The position numbers and the translations under genes are program-made. 64,000 nucleotides of DNA from Oryzias latipes (lineage: Eukaryota; Chordata; Actinopteri; Beloniformes; Adrianichthyidae): the NCBI RefSeq assembly GCF_002234675.1, contig NC_019859.2, forward strand, positions 29,011,973 through 29,075,972. The letters run 5' to 3'. Below, piece after piece: positions 23,636 to 35,600 of the stretch (its first letter is position 1; every line of letters begins with the position of its first letter). Below the pieces are notes generated by a model that searched no databases, had not been told where the DNA came from, and saw nothing but the letters and a program-made list of their open reading frames with translations.

Positions 23636-26600
23636 ATGGAGGAGACGGGGGGCGCGAGCGCGTATGGCGTCTCGCTCGCAGGAAAAGGTTTTGACTTCAA
23701 CAAGTTCGTCCGACAGCCGTTAACAGTGGTGCGCGTGCTCAGCTGGGTGAGTGAGTCCACGCACGCGGAGAACAGCGCGTGAGCCACAACTAAGTGCGGG
23801 TTTGGTTTTCGGAACGCAGCCTCAGATCGGATTTTTTTAAAGTCTGACCCGTAAAGGTCACGGTCATAGTTGGTGAGCGTCCAGTTATGATGTGTTGCCA
23901 GGCAGAACTCGGGACTTTGGCATGGGGTGCGCAGGGTCAGAGGTCAGAATCTGCTTATCTCTGCTGAGATAAGAACCTTTGTGTCTAACTTCTGCAGGTG
24001 CTCCAGGTTAGTTTATGGCACCTTCTAATATCTCATAGATTTTTCTGAACACCAAGTCTCTCATAGATTAGAAAATGTAGATGTTTTTAATGTACAAAAG
24101 TTTACCACCCCCCTCCCCCACCACTGTTGTTTACAAACAGATGATTTGTTGTCTGAACTTTGTGGTAAACATCACATGAGAGACTTCTAAGAAGAAGTTT
24201 TCCTTAGAATGAGTTCTGTCAGTACTGTACTGATGTTACTTTCATCACCTGTTCACCCTCACAGCATCTTTGGGACTTGAACCTGGGAGGCTTTCTGACT
24301 TGAAGCTGCTCTGGACAATGCTCTGATGGAGCTCGCTCTAGATCAGGGGTGGGCAATTATTTTTGCCAAATGAGAACCAGAAATGATTGTGGAGCCGGGG
24401 CCAGGCTGAGGGACTCGCTTCGATGCTCTGGAATATCAATGGTGTTTCTTAATTGTAAGCTAGTATATAGTATTGTCTTTACATCCTGTTGGGAGTACGT
24501 TTTAAGATTAATGAATGAAACGGTGACCTTGCTTTTCAAAGAACTGTTTAATCAAAAACCTCTAACAATGGTAAACAAAACATGAACATTAGAAGATTTT
24601 TCATGAATCATAACAGCAATCGTTTTCAGTCACATGTGGTTGAAAGTCCCCTTTTGGGCTTCAACAAAGTCAGAGTGAAAGTCTGAGGTGGAAACATGAA
24701 GTACTGCTGATGAATGATCATCAGAGATAAATGGATCTATTGAACCTCATCTCTGAGAGAGTTTGTTCCCAAACATCTTCATGTTTGGGAAGCTCTCCTC
24801 CTTAAGGGAAGAGTACAAATATCAAGTATTCTGCTATCATGGCTGCATGCCCATGGGCTCCAGCTGGACATCAGGAGATGCATTATCTACATTGCAGGTA
24901 AAAGTAGGAGATAGTATTCAGTTTGATATTCAAATATCCCTGAAAACTCAGCATGGAGTGCTCCTAACATGGATGAGTATCTGTGGAGGTGTACAGCTGA
25001 TGGTGGGACAATCCATCAAAGGTTGCATGTCAGTGAGAATGTGGTAGGCTTAAAAGAAACTGCATCTTCTTCATGAAACGCCTTCACTAGGGTGTACATT
25101 TAATGACAAAAGGCCTTTTAGCTCATTCATCAGTGCCGTCACATCAACAGCAAAGGCAAAACCTGCCATCCAGTCCTCATCCAAGATCTCTGGGATGTCT
25201 TTGCTTTTCATTGTGCAAAACTCTTGAATCTCCATTTTCAAGTCCCAAACTCTTTTCAGCACTTTTGCCGGCCTAGACCATCCGTTGTGACGCCCACCTG
25301 TCTCGTTTCAGTCCCTGTGGTCCATGCACCTCAGTGAACGGATCGCTTTCCGTCGTCGGGCCTTTTGAGACTGTGTCACAAAGCCACTACGTACATTTAG
25401 CGCATTTTCCACGTATGAAATTAAGGTCTTTTGAGATGCGTGACATACATAACTCTTATACCATGGTCCGGGTGAATACTCAATCCTGATTGGCTGCTGG
25501 GTGTGCATTAAAAAGTGATATACCACAGGATAACCGCACTGTGAAAAAGGAGTTCCGGTCACCTAGCTTAAATGTTTTGTATCACTGCGCCGGCTTCTTT
25601 AAAACAACTTTCCTTCATCATTTGGACAAAAACAAGCGGTAAGAGGTGAACTTTCTCTCTGAACTGATGCTTTATTCAACCCATTGGAAAGATCAGCATA
25701 TATATATCGCTTTATATCGCCGAATCTTGACTGCAGCGGTGCACCACGTAACAAAAAGTTCGCTTATTGTGAGAAAAGTGATCCAAATTGGAAAAAAAAA
25801 AACCAAGAATTAAGAACTAAAAACTGGTTACTATTTATTTCTTCTGTAAGTGACCATGGTATAAGCAGGTTAATGGCCTTCGAAGTATGCATTATCACTT
25901 TTCAACGCACTCCGCTTCGCGCAGGACGGTTCAGGCTTCCACGGCGTGCGTTAAAAAGTGATAACCCTTACATAAGTGTTTCGTCATTTGTCGATGTGAG
26001 TAGATGTCCGTTGAGGGTTTCGGTAGACGGGTCTTTACGTGAATTCGATTTTAAGCTGTTTAAAGTTTTTGTTTGGTTAAGAATCACATAGTTTACATGT
26101 ATTGAACGTAGTTAATATGCAATTATTTCATCAATCTTACGCAATTGTGCGCAAGTCTTTTCTTTGTGGTTTTCCACAAGCGTTCTACCTATGTCCAACA
26201 GACGCATGTACCATCGATTTGTTACTTTTACATCGCGTTTAGGGTGCACATATCACATTAAAATTACGTAATTGATGCATTAATCACTAATGACTTTCAT
26301 GTAAACGGTGCAATGATCACGCACGGTTCATGTCCTACGTCGGTTTATGTGTTCGTTGCGTGGTTTATTCGTACATCTTCCGCAGTTTTAACGTGGTTCA
26401 TTCGTGATACATCTGTGAAATTTCACATAAAAATTACAATTTTTCTTACCTTTTCCACGTTGACCAATTTTCATCCGTGCAATATGCTCAAATTGCACGT
26501 GGTTGGTGGCTGTGGGACATGGCCTTCAGTGCGCACACTGCTGCCAGCTCCTCTGTGATTGGGGAGCCAATCAACAATGTCACAGAAATGGCAGCTCTCG

Positions 26601-29600
26601 TTCAGAGCCAAAAAAAAAGGTCGAAACAAGACGTTTCGACCTTTAAAGTTTGGGGGATCAACCTTGTTCCACTCAAATGCTGGAAATCTGTTTGCTTTGT
26701 AATTTCCCAGGAACCTCAGTCGGGGCGGTCAGAGTCAAGCAAAGGGCCGTGTCCGACCCCCATCCTGTAATGCCCAGATCTGATCTGGATGTTTAGATGA
26801 AGCTCACTAAGCTAACTCTGGAAGATTCAGAAATGAGGCTAACTCTGTTAGTTCAGTGTGAAGTAAAGGAAGATTTAAGTTTTTCGAAAGTGAACGTGCA
26901 AGGACACTTGGAACTTGCATTTCTGCTGGTGTGTTTAGGAAACAGATTGCTGTATGTGTCACTGGTAAACAGAGCAGGCAGGTAAGGGGACACCTCTGCC
27001 CACCTGCCCACCTCTGTTGGCCTTCAGACCCACAAATGCTGCAGCTGTGCTCAGCCCGTCTCAAATTCCCTGTGGCGGGCGGCTCAGCGTGCTTGTCTGG
27101 TGATTTGAATGGTCTGAGGCAGCACCTTCAGCACAACAGTGGACTGTTTTCCAGAATCGCTTGTCCACGGTTCTTGTCAATGCCTCGCAGCAGCCTTCAG
27201 ATTAGGTCAAATTCTGCAAACAGCAGCTCCTTGTTTCAAAAAGTGATAACATGGTTGACCTGAGATTCCAAACATAAAGATCTTTATTTTAGAGTTGAAA
27301 TTTTTTTCAGATTTTAAACATTGCCACTGTTGTTTGTCATGCAGCTGTAGAAATACAAACCAAGATAAATCTACCAAACTGTTTCTCTCTGTTAATATCA
27401 GAGGAGTTTTCCTTTTGCTGCAAAGTGTTTGATACTTAGTAGAAAGCAGACATTTTCTGCTGATCCTGTGCAGATACCAGGCTTGGTAGCATGGTCTTTA
27501 CTAAAAAGTTTAGTGTTGAGGGTCATTCTCTAAGTAAAAAATAAATAAATAAAAGCAGAAACAGTACGGGGGTGTCAGTCATTGGACAATACTATAATTC
27601 ACTGTAGTAAGAAACATCTTATATGTTCAATGTTCTCTGCCTTACAACTGCTTTGTCTACAAAAATGGAAAGACTGAGACATTAATGACTGGTTTATTTC
27701 TGGTTTTTGCTGTACTGAACGTATTTAAACTCGTTTACAGTCAGACTGCATTCCAAAGGACATTCACTTCCTTCTTTTGGTTTTGATGGCGGGGATGTGT
27801 GTCTCCTTGCAGTTTCAAGAGTCAAAAAGCTTCAGTCCTGTCGCTGTAGCCCAACCAGAGTGAATTCAACCGCTTTTGTTGACTAATTTGTTGGTCATTT
27901 TTATGCTGTGTGTAACAAAGTGGCATTTGTTCCTTTTGTGTCCACTTAAGTGTGGCTGTTTTTTGAGTACTTATTAATTTTCTGCTTACCTACTTCCTGC
28001 TCCGGAAGATAAGAAAAGTGTTTGTTATGCAGCTTGGCAGACATTTTGAATTATCAGCTGTAGGCCTGCACAATATATCGCAAATTATTGTTATCTTGCT
28101 GTGCAATATGCATATCGCGAAAGACGGCGAAAATTGCAATAAATGGTTCCCTTAAATGTGCTAAAAGAATCTTATGGCAGCTTGAAGTACTTAAGGAATC
28201 AAATGAATCCATTTATGCATGTGACCAATCGGATGGACCCCTTCAAGTTGTTGAGCAATCAGATGGACGGACGCTTCCCGTTGTTGACCAATCGGATGGA
28301 GTCCTTTTATCTTAGATGTTCGTTCAACGAGGGTCATTTAGAGTATAATTTTTGAACTGTTGCAGTGAAAGGGGAATGATGCTTTTGGTTGTTTTGCTTT
28401 TTGTTTACATACCACAAGTTTGATCATTATCGCACTACTGATCATTAATATCGCAAGTTTTCCTCATATCGTGCAGCCCTAATCAGCCGGAACCATTTTG
28501 ATTGAAATGGGTGTTTTTCCTCCAACACTCCAATCCTCCAACACCCCATGTGTGTGGTGGTTTGAATCAACTGAGGTGAGGCTATAAACACAGGTGTGTT
28601 TGTTCATTGGAAGGGCCGTGTGAATAGAGTTCAATATTTGGAAAACAATAAAACCCTCGTTCAGTCCCTTTGCTCTTCTCTGTTGCACTGTATTCACACC
28701 AAATATGATTTCGTCACTATAGCGTCACTATAGCGTCACCATAGAATTACTATAGCGTCACCATAGTGTCTCCATAGAATTACCATAGCGTCACCATAGC
28801 GTCACCATAGCGTCTTCATAGCGTCTTCATAGCGTCTTCATAGCGTCTTCATAGCATCTCCATAGCGTCACCATAGCGTCTTCATAGCGTCTTCATAGCG
28901 TCTTCATAGCGTCTCCATAGCGTCTTCATAGCGTCACCATAGCGTATCCCTAGCGTCTAATAGCGTCTTCATAGCGTCTTCATAGCGTCTTCATAGCGTC
29001 ACCATAGCGTCTTCATAGCGTCTTCATAGCGTCACCATAGCGTCTCCATAGCGTCACCATAGCGTCTCCATAGCGTATCCCTAGCGTCTAATAGCGTCTT
29101 CATAGCGTCTTCATAGCGTCTTCATAGCGTCTTCATAGCGTCTCCATAGCGTCTCCATAGCGTCTCCATAGCGTCTCCATAGCGTCTTCATAGCGTCACC
29201 ATAGCGTCTCCATAGCATCACCATAGCGTCTCCATACCGTCTCCATACCGTCTCCATAGCGTCTCCATACCGTCTTCATAGCGTCTCCATAGCGTCTCCA
29301 TAGCGTCACCATAGCATCACTATAGCTTCTCCATAGCGTCACCATAGCGTCACTATAGCGTCACCATAGCGTCACCATAGCGTCACTATAGCTTCTTCAT
29401 AGCTACATTCAGTTGGGTCTGGATGACAACCGCTTTCAGCTGGACTTCCTTCTCTTTGTGACCCAGTTTGATGACTCCCTGCCCCTCAGTAGTCAGAGGA
29501 GGAAAAAATAACTATAAAATTTGTGGACCTTTTTTAGTCACCATTCGCTAATGACATCATCAACACGTCACTGGCCAAAGCGTGAGTTCCTGATTATTGA

Positions 29601-32600
29601 CGACAAATTCTTTGCCAGATTTCAGATATTTGAAGACTGGAAACATCCCTCTACGCGTCAAAATTGTTGCTGCGATTTTAGAAACGCGCTGCTGCTAGTG
29701 AATTGCATCGTGCCTGACGCCCAAAACATATGTTTACCCCTCATGTTAGTGTATGTGAAAAAAGCTGTGCCTTCAGCCGTACTTTCTACAATCTGTGGGA
29801 TAATCCACAGATATCAGGTTCATTACATGCATGAAACTCTTGAATTCTATGAAGATAAGAACACGGCTACTAAGACAACAGAAAGTGAACCGAATCAGAG
29901 ATCCACAGGACGCCTTTAGGGCTGGTGTCTTGACATGAACGAACCGCTGGTATGTCTTATGAGCTTGCAGAAGGAAAATGTCTTATGGAGCTAAATGAGC
30001 GTGTTGAATTTCCTCTTTATAGAGCTCAGTGTTTTTTATTTTGGTTTTATGTTATTAACACAAAGTTGAATTAATTGCCAGCCCTGAGACTGGAAGTTGT
30101 GAGTTTAAATCCACAGCTGAGTCCTAACCAAACACTAAAAATGGGACCCAATGCCTCCCAGCTTTACACTCTGCATTTAGGGGTCGGATTGGGGGGTTAA
30201 ACCACCAACTGGTTCCCGAGTGCGGCTGAATCTACAGCTCACCACTCCCCCAGGGGATGGGTCAAATGTGGAGAACAAATTTGAGGTGTGTGACGGCGAG
30301 TGGGACTTTCAAGGCTCTGGAGAATCAGCACAATCTGTACTGCAGATCTGAATGGCCCCAGAGTCCTCTGGACCGGGCTCTGAACAAGCTCTGCAGCTCG
30401 CCTGGACTGAGGCTAACCAGACTCTTAGGTCACCTTTTTCAGATTTTTAAAACTGTGATCATTTGCACAGAAACATCTACACCTAATCAGTGACGGGATT
30501 AAACAACTGCCTCCCAGGACAAAAACTGAGTCTTCAGGAGGAAAACCTCAGCCTGTTCTTTGGTTGTCTTGCTTTGTTCTGCAGACGCACTCCACTCTGG
30601 CCATTCTGCTGTTATCTAACCTTCACCCCTCCCTGTGACTCTGACATTGAAGAGAACATGCTAGGAGCTCTATTCTCAGGTGTGGTCATGTGACCCCCTG
30701 GTTTATTTAGGGCTGGTTTGGAACCTTTTTTTTAAGTTTTTGGTCCTCAAAATCTTGGCAGAAAATGTGACAAAGATCTAACCAGCATCTTCAAAGAGGG
30801 CGGGACAAAGAACCTTCACAGAGTTGATGATTTGGTGGACCATGCTCCCATTTGACTGCAGTTTTGAAGGTTGATTGAAAACTCATGTAGTCATGAAAGG
30901 GGCGAGAAAAAACAAAAATCGGTTGGACGAAACTGCTAAGTTTTTTTTTTCCAAAGAAGTCCAACACGTTTGTGGAGGAAATGCCCCCAGAGGTCACTTG
31001 GTGAACTGCAGTTTGCTACAGCTTCCTCAGCTTTTAGAAAAGCTTCAATGCAGAAGCTACATTTTGCTCTTCCTGCAGATTTCTGAACTCTGGGTGGCTC
31101 TGAAACGCATCCCTGGTCGATGACGCTGTGGTGAATTTTTTCATCACCACTGCTGAGCATTCTCTCCCTCAGCTTTGAACAAAAAAACACCTGAGAATGG
31201 GCTGAACCTCCGCCTTTACTGCCCCTCTAATGGCTTCTGGTGATGGTTGGGGTCCGTGCTGCAGAAAAAGGAAAGTGTCATTTAAAAAGGATTTCCCACC
31301 CCCCACCCCACCCCCCCAAAAAAATTTACATTCTAACTCACACATTAAGACCAAGATCTGTGTGTGTGGGGGGGGGCTGGAGTCACATGGCAAGCAGCTG
31401 CCTGCAGAGTGGCGGGGGGGGGGGGTCTTCTGATATGGGCCATCTCCAGCAGAAGGAAGCAGGAACCTCTGCTTCAAACTGAATATGAACAGAAAGTCAT
31501 TGCTGCACACTGAAATTTCCCAGAATGCTTTTCTGTACTAAAACCTGGCTTTGGGGTGTGGGGGTGCAAACGGCTAGCTCTATCTCTGACGTGAGTTTGC
31601 TGTGAATGTGTGAATCAGAAGAGGTTCCGGATCAGGGGTGGGCAAACTACGGCCCGCGGGCTGGATCGGGCCCGCCTCCATGTTTGGTCCGGCCCGCTGA
31701 ACAATATCAGAGACCCATGTTTTGTTTTGTTTTTTAAATCTGGCCACACGATTAAGACGTGGCATTTTATTCCCCCATCTGCAGTCTGTGCTCCAACCTG
31801 AAACCCCCTCAAAATCTCTATCAAACAGAACAGAAGACTGTCTTCACTTTTTTACGTCGCAGTTTATCTTTCCTGGTTTAGCTCATTCCTTTAGAGCGAT
31901 TATGCTGCCTTTTTTAAACAGCGCACCCTGTTCTGTGTCCTGATTGGCTGGAGACCTAAATCCTGCAATAATCGAGGGAACTCTGTACTGGTGAAAAGGT
32001 AACGCAGCAGAAGACATTCATCATTACTGGATGAGAAACAGACACGCGGGACATAGCGCAGCTGCACAAACTGTGAGACGCGTGAGGAACAGCAGCCCTC
32101 AAAGTCTTTATTAGGATTATGACAGGAGAGGAACCACTATTTAATTTTTTTTGTTTGTTTTTTAAATGTATCAGTATATTTTTCCTGAATTTTTGTCTTT
32201 GAAAATCATAGGGACAGTTATTTGTTCATTGTTGTATTTCATAAATAATGTTATTTAATTTAATAAAAGAATCGTGAATGAATGAAACTTTATTCATTTA
32301 GCACTTTATAACTCCTTGAAGGTACCAAAGGGCTTCACATAAAAAAAAAAGATCTAAAATGGAAACAAAAGTTAAAACTAAAAACTCTAGAATATTCAGT
32401 TTTAGAATATAATTCCCAACCCAAACGTTTTGTCTACATTCCATGTTATATCATTCTCACTCCACGCATCTGCTCATGGTCCGGCCCTTCTATCCAATTT
32501 TAGAACCCAATGTGGCCCGCGACTTAAAATAATTGCCCACCCCTGTTCTGGATTCATAAAAAGTTTTCTGTCGGTCCTTCCAGGTGTTTGCTATTGTGGT

Positions 32601-35600
32601 GTTCTCCTGCATCGAATCAGAGGGGTACATCAACGCCCCCACCAGCCCCCAGGTGAAGTGCATCTTCAACAAGAATGACTCTGCGTGCCACTACGCCGTC
32701 GGGATCGGGGTGATTGCCTTTCTGGCGTGCGTGGGCTTCCTGCTGCTGGACGTTTACCTTCTGTTTTCGAGCAGCGCCCAGGAGAGAAAACTCGCAGTTG
32801 CAGCCGACCTGGGCTTCTCAGGTGAGCATCAGGGGAGGCCTTTTCAAATATCTGGATAAATTGTGGGTCTTTTGTGGTTATGCTGTTCATGTCAGATGCC
32901 CCCCCCAACACACACACACACCTCTTCTTCCATTAATATGAAAACCTTTATCAAGACAAATAACATGTGCAATAGTAAATGACTATAGCTAAATCAGCTG
33001 GTTTTCATAAAGGAGTTTTTCTCCTCCACTGCTCACTAAGGATGACATAAAATCAACCATGTAAATTCCAGTTCAGTGGGAAAGTTTTCACTTTTATTTT
33101 CAAAACACCAAACAGGATTCTTATTCATAAATGCGTCCAACGTCTTTTTTTTCATTGCAATGTTTAATTTTGACACTCGACTGTTTCTGCTGTTCTCTGT
33201 TACAACAGCAAACATGTCTTGGTTCTAACTACTGAATAAACTAAATGATGAATAAATGCAAAGTTCTGATCGTAGGTTGGATACTGAAGCAAACAGTATT
33301 ATCCACTTCTTTTCAAATAATCATTTTTTATGAAACCTATTTTAAATACATTATTAAAGAACCACATCTTGTGGCATTTTTCTCATGATGGAGGACATAT
33401 GTAAAGAAAATTAGGATTAAAATTGCGTTTCTAAGCATTTTTTTATTCAAAATGTTGTGAATCAGGAGCAAAAAGTGATGAAAAAAGTGTCGTGGGAAAA
33501 CGCTTGTCCGGATGGACGGATGAATGGCTAGATGGATACACTATGCTATGCAATTGATCCATAGGGGAAATGAATGGCAGTCTGTAGCTCCAGATCATTC
33601 ACCGACATTAAAACAAAAACAAAGCTACTGAACATTTAGGGTACAAGTTTCCCCCTTCCCCATTAGTGTTATACAGTGTTATTGCACTGGGTACGAAGGA
33701 CCTCCTGTATCTCTCTGTGGAGCTCAGCAGTGACCAAAGGGGTTGTTAAGAGTTTTATGAGCAGGGAACACCGGGTGAAAGGGGTGACTGGTGCTTTCTT
33801 CAGCTACACCAGCATCCTCATCAGGTTCAGTCTCTTTACGGCCTCAATGTACAAACTACAATTGGCAGGCCACAAGCTCTCTTCTCCGCTCCATTCTGAT
33901 GCATCCAATTGCAGACCTATAGATCCTTTTTCCTCATCTGAGCTGGCATCTGGCTCAAAACTGTACGGCTGGATAGCTGCAATATTGGTCACCATTTTTG
34001 TTGCATCAGTAATGTTAGGATGGAGCTGTGAGGTGCTGTAAGCTGGCAGGAGAAACCGTAAACAAAGGGATGATGGAAGATGATTGGCGTGTAGTGGGTT
34101 GCAGATGTACTGGGCTGCAGATGTAGTGGGAGGCAGATGTAGTAGGTTGCAGGTGTAGTAGGTTGCAGTTGTGGTGGGCTGCAGATGTAGTAGGCTGCAG
34201 GTGCGGTGGGCTGCAGGTGTAGTGGGCTGCAGGTGTGGTGGGCTGCAGGTGTGGTGGGCTGCAGGTGCGGTGGGCTGCAGGTGCGGTGGGCTGCAGGTGC
34301 GGTGGGCTGCAGGTGCGGTGGGCTGCAGGTGTAGTAGGCTGCAGGTGTAGTGGGCTACAGATGTGGTGGGCTGCAGGTGTGGTGGGCTGATGTAGTGGGC
34401 AGATGTAGTAGGCTTCAATAGTAGGTTGCAGGTGTGGTGGGCTGCAGGTGTAGTAGGCTACAGATGTGGTGGGCTGCAGATGCGTTGGGCTGCAGATGTA
34501 GTAGGCTGCAGGTGTGGTGGGCTGATGTAATGGGCGGCAGATGTAGGCAGCAGGTGTAGTGGGCAGATGTAGTGGGCGGCAGATGTAGTGGCCTGCAGGT
34601 AGGGATGTGTATCGTGCCCCGGTATTGAACGAGCCCCGGGGCAACATTCTTCAAAACCGCAGTATCATTAAGATCTGACCTCAACGGTTCTGCTATTGGT
34701 ACTGGAGAAGTGGCATTTCTTTTGTGTGTCCCACAAGCGTTATCTGAAAAAGAAAAAGAAAAAAATATATAGGAGTCTGCATCAAAGTGAATATGTTTCC
34801 ATCATCTTAAGTCTGGTGTTTGACAGACAAACAATTAAATTAAATAATTAAATAAATATCCTTTAAATCAATACAAGTATTGCCAAATGAACTATCGCGA
34901 TATGTCAGCATGACCATTTTTTCTTACATAGTGTTGCGGCTTCCTGTGCTTTCATCTCAGTGGGAAACTGATCCAAATGTCTCTTTGAGAGGTTCAGGTT
35001 GCTGACCCCTGGTCTAGCACATCCACGTGCATTCCAGGTTTGTATTGTAACATTATCATGTATAAAGTAAAATGTTTTATATAATGAGGAAATACAACAC
35101 TCTATGTTCTTAATTTTATTTATTTATTTTTCGTCCTCAAAAAGTATCGATAAGAGTACCGTTAAAATACCGGATCGATAAGCAGTTTCAATAAGAGTAG
35201 TAGTACCGTTAAAACCTTAACGATACCCATCCCTAGCTGCAGGTGTGGTAGGCGGCAGATGTAGTGGCAGGCAGGTGAGGCAGGCTGCAGGTGTAGTGGA
35301 CTGCAGGTGCGATGGGCTGCAGATTTAGTGGACTGAGGGTCTCTTCAGATGGGAGCTAATGAAGGCGACTGACTTTAGGGACTCTCAAATTATTTTTGTG
35401 TAGGCCTCTTTGATAAAAATTGACTCTGGTTCACTCAGTCAAGGTAAACTTGATGGTTGTCTTTGTCTGCACCATCAAGACCAGAAGACCTTTTTAGCAC
35501 AAAATAGGAACCTGGAAAAAGAAACCATACTTAACTGCCACAGGAGTGAAGACCTCATGAATGAGTTAGACAGTTGAAGTTTAGTTCTCCTTTATTTGCC

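Noticed and set aside
33804-34647. Two minus-strand frames of about 200 codons with a 16-residue repeat ([20 protein letters not shown])
   Set aside because: Produced by the 16-bp minisatellite, which has no stops in any phase; inside a synaptogyrin intron and broken by a hAT insertion.
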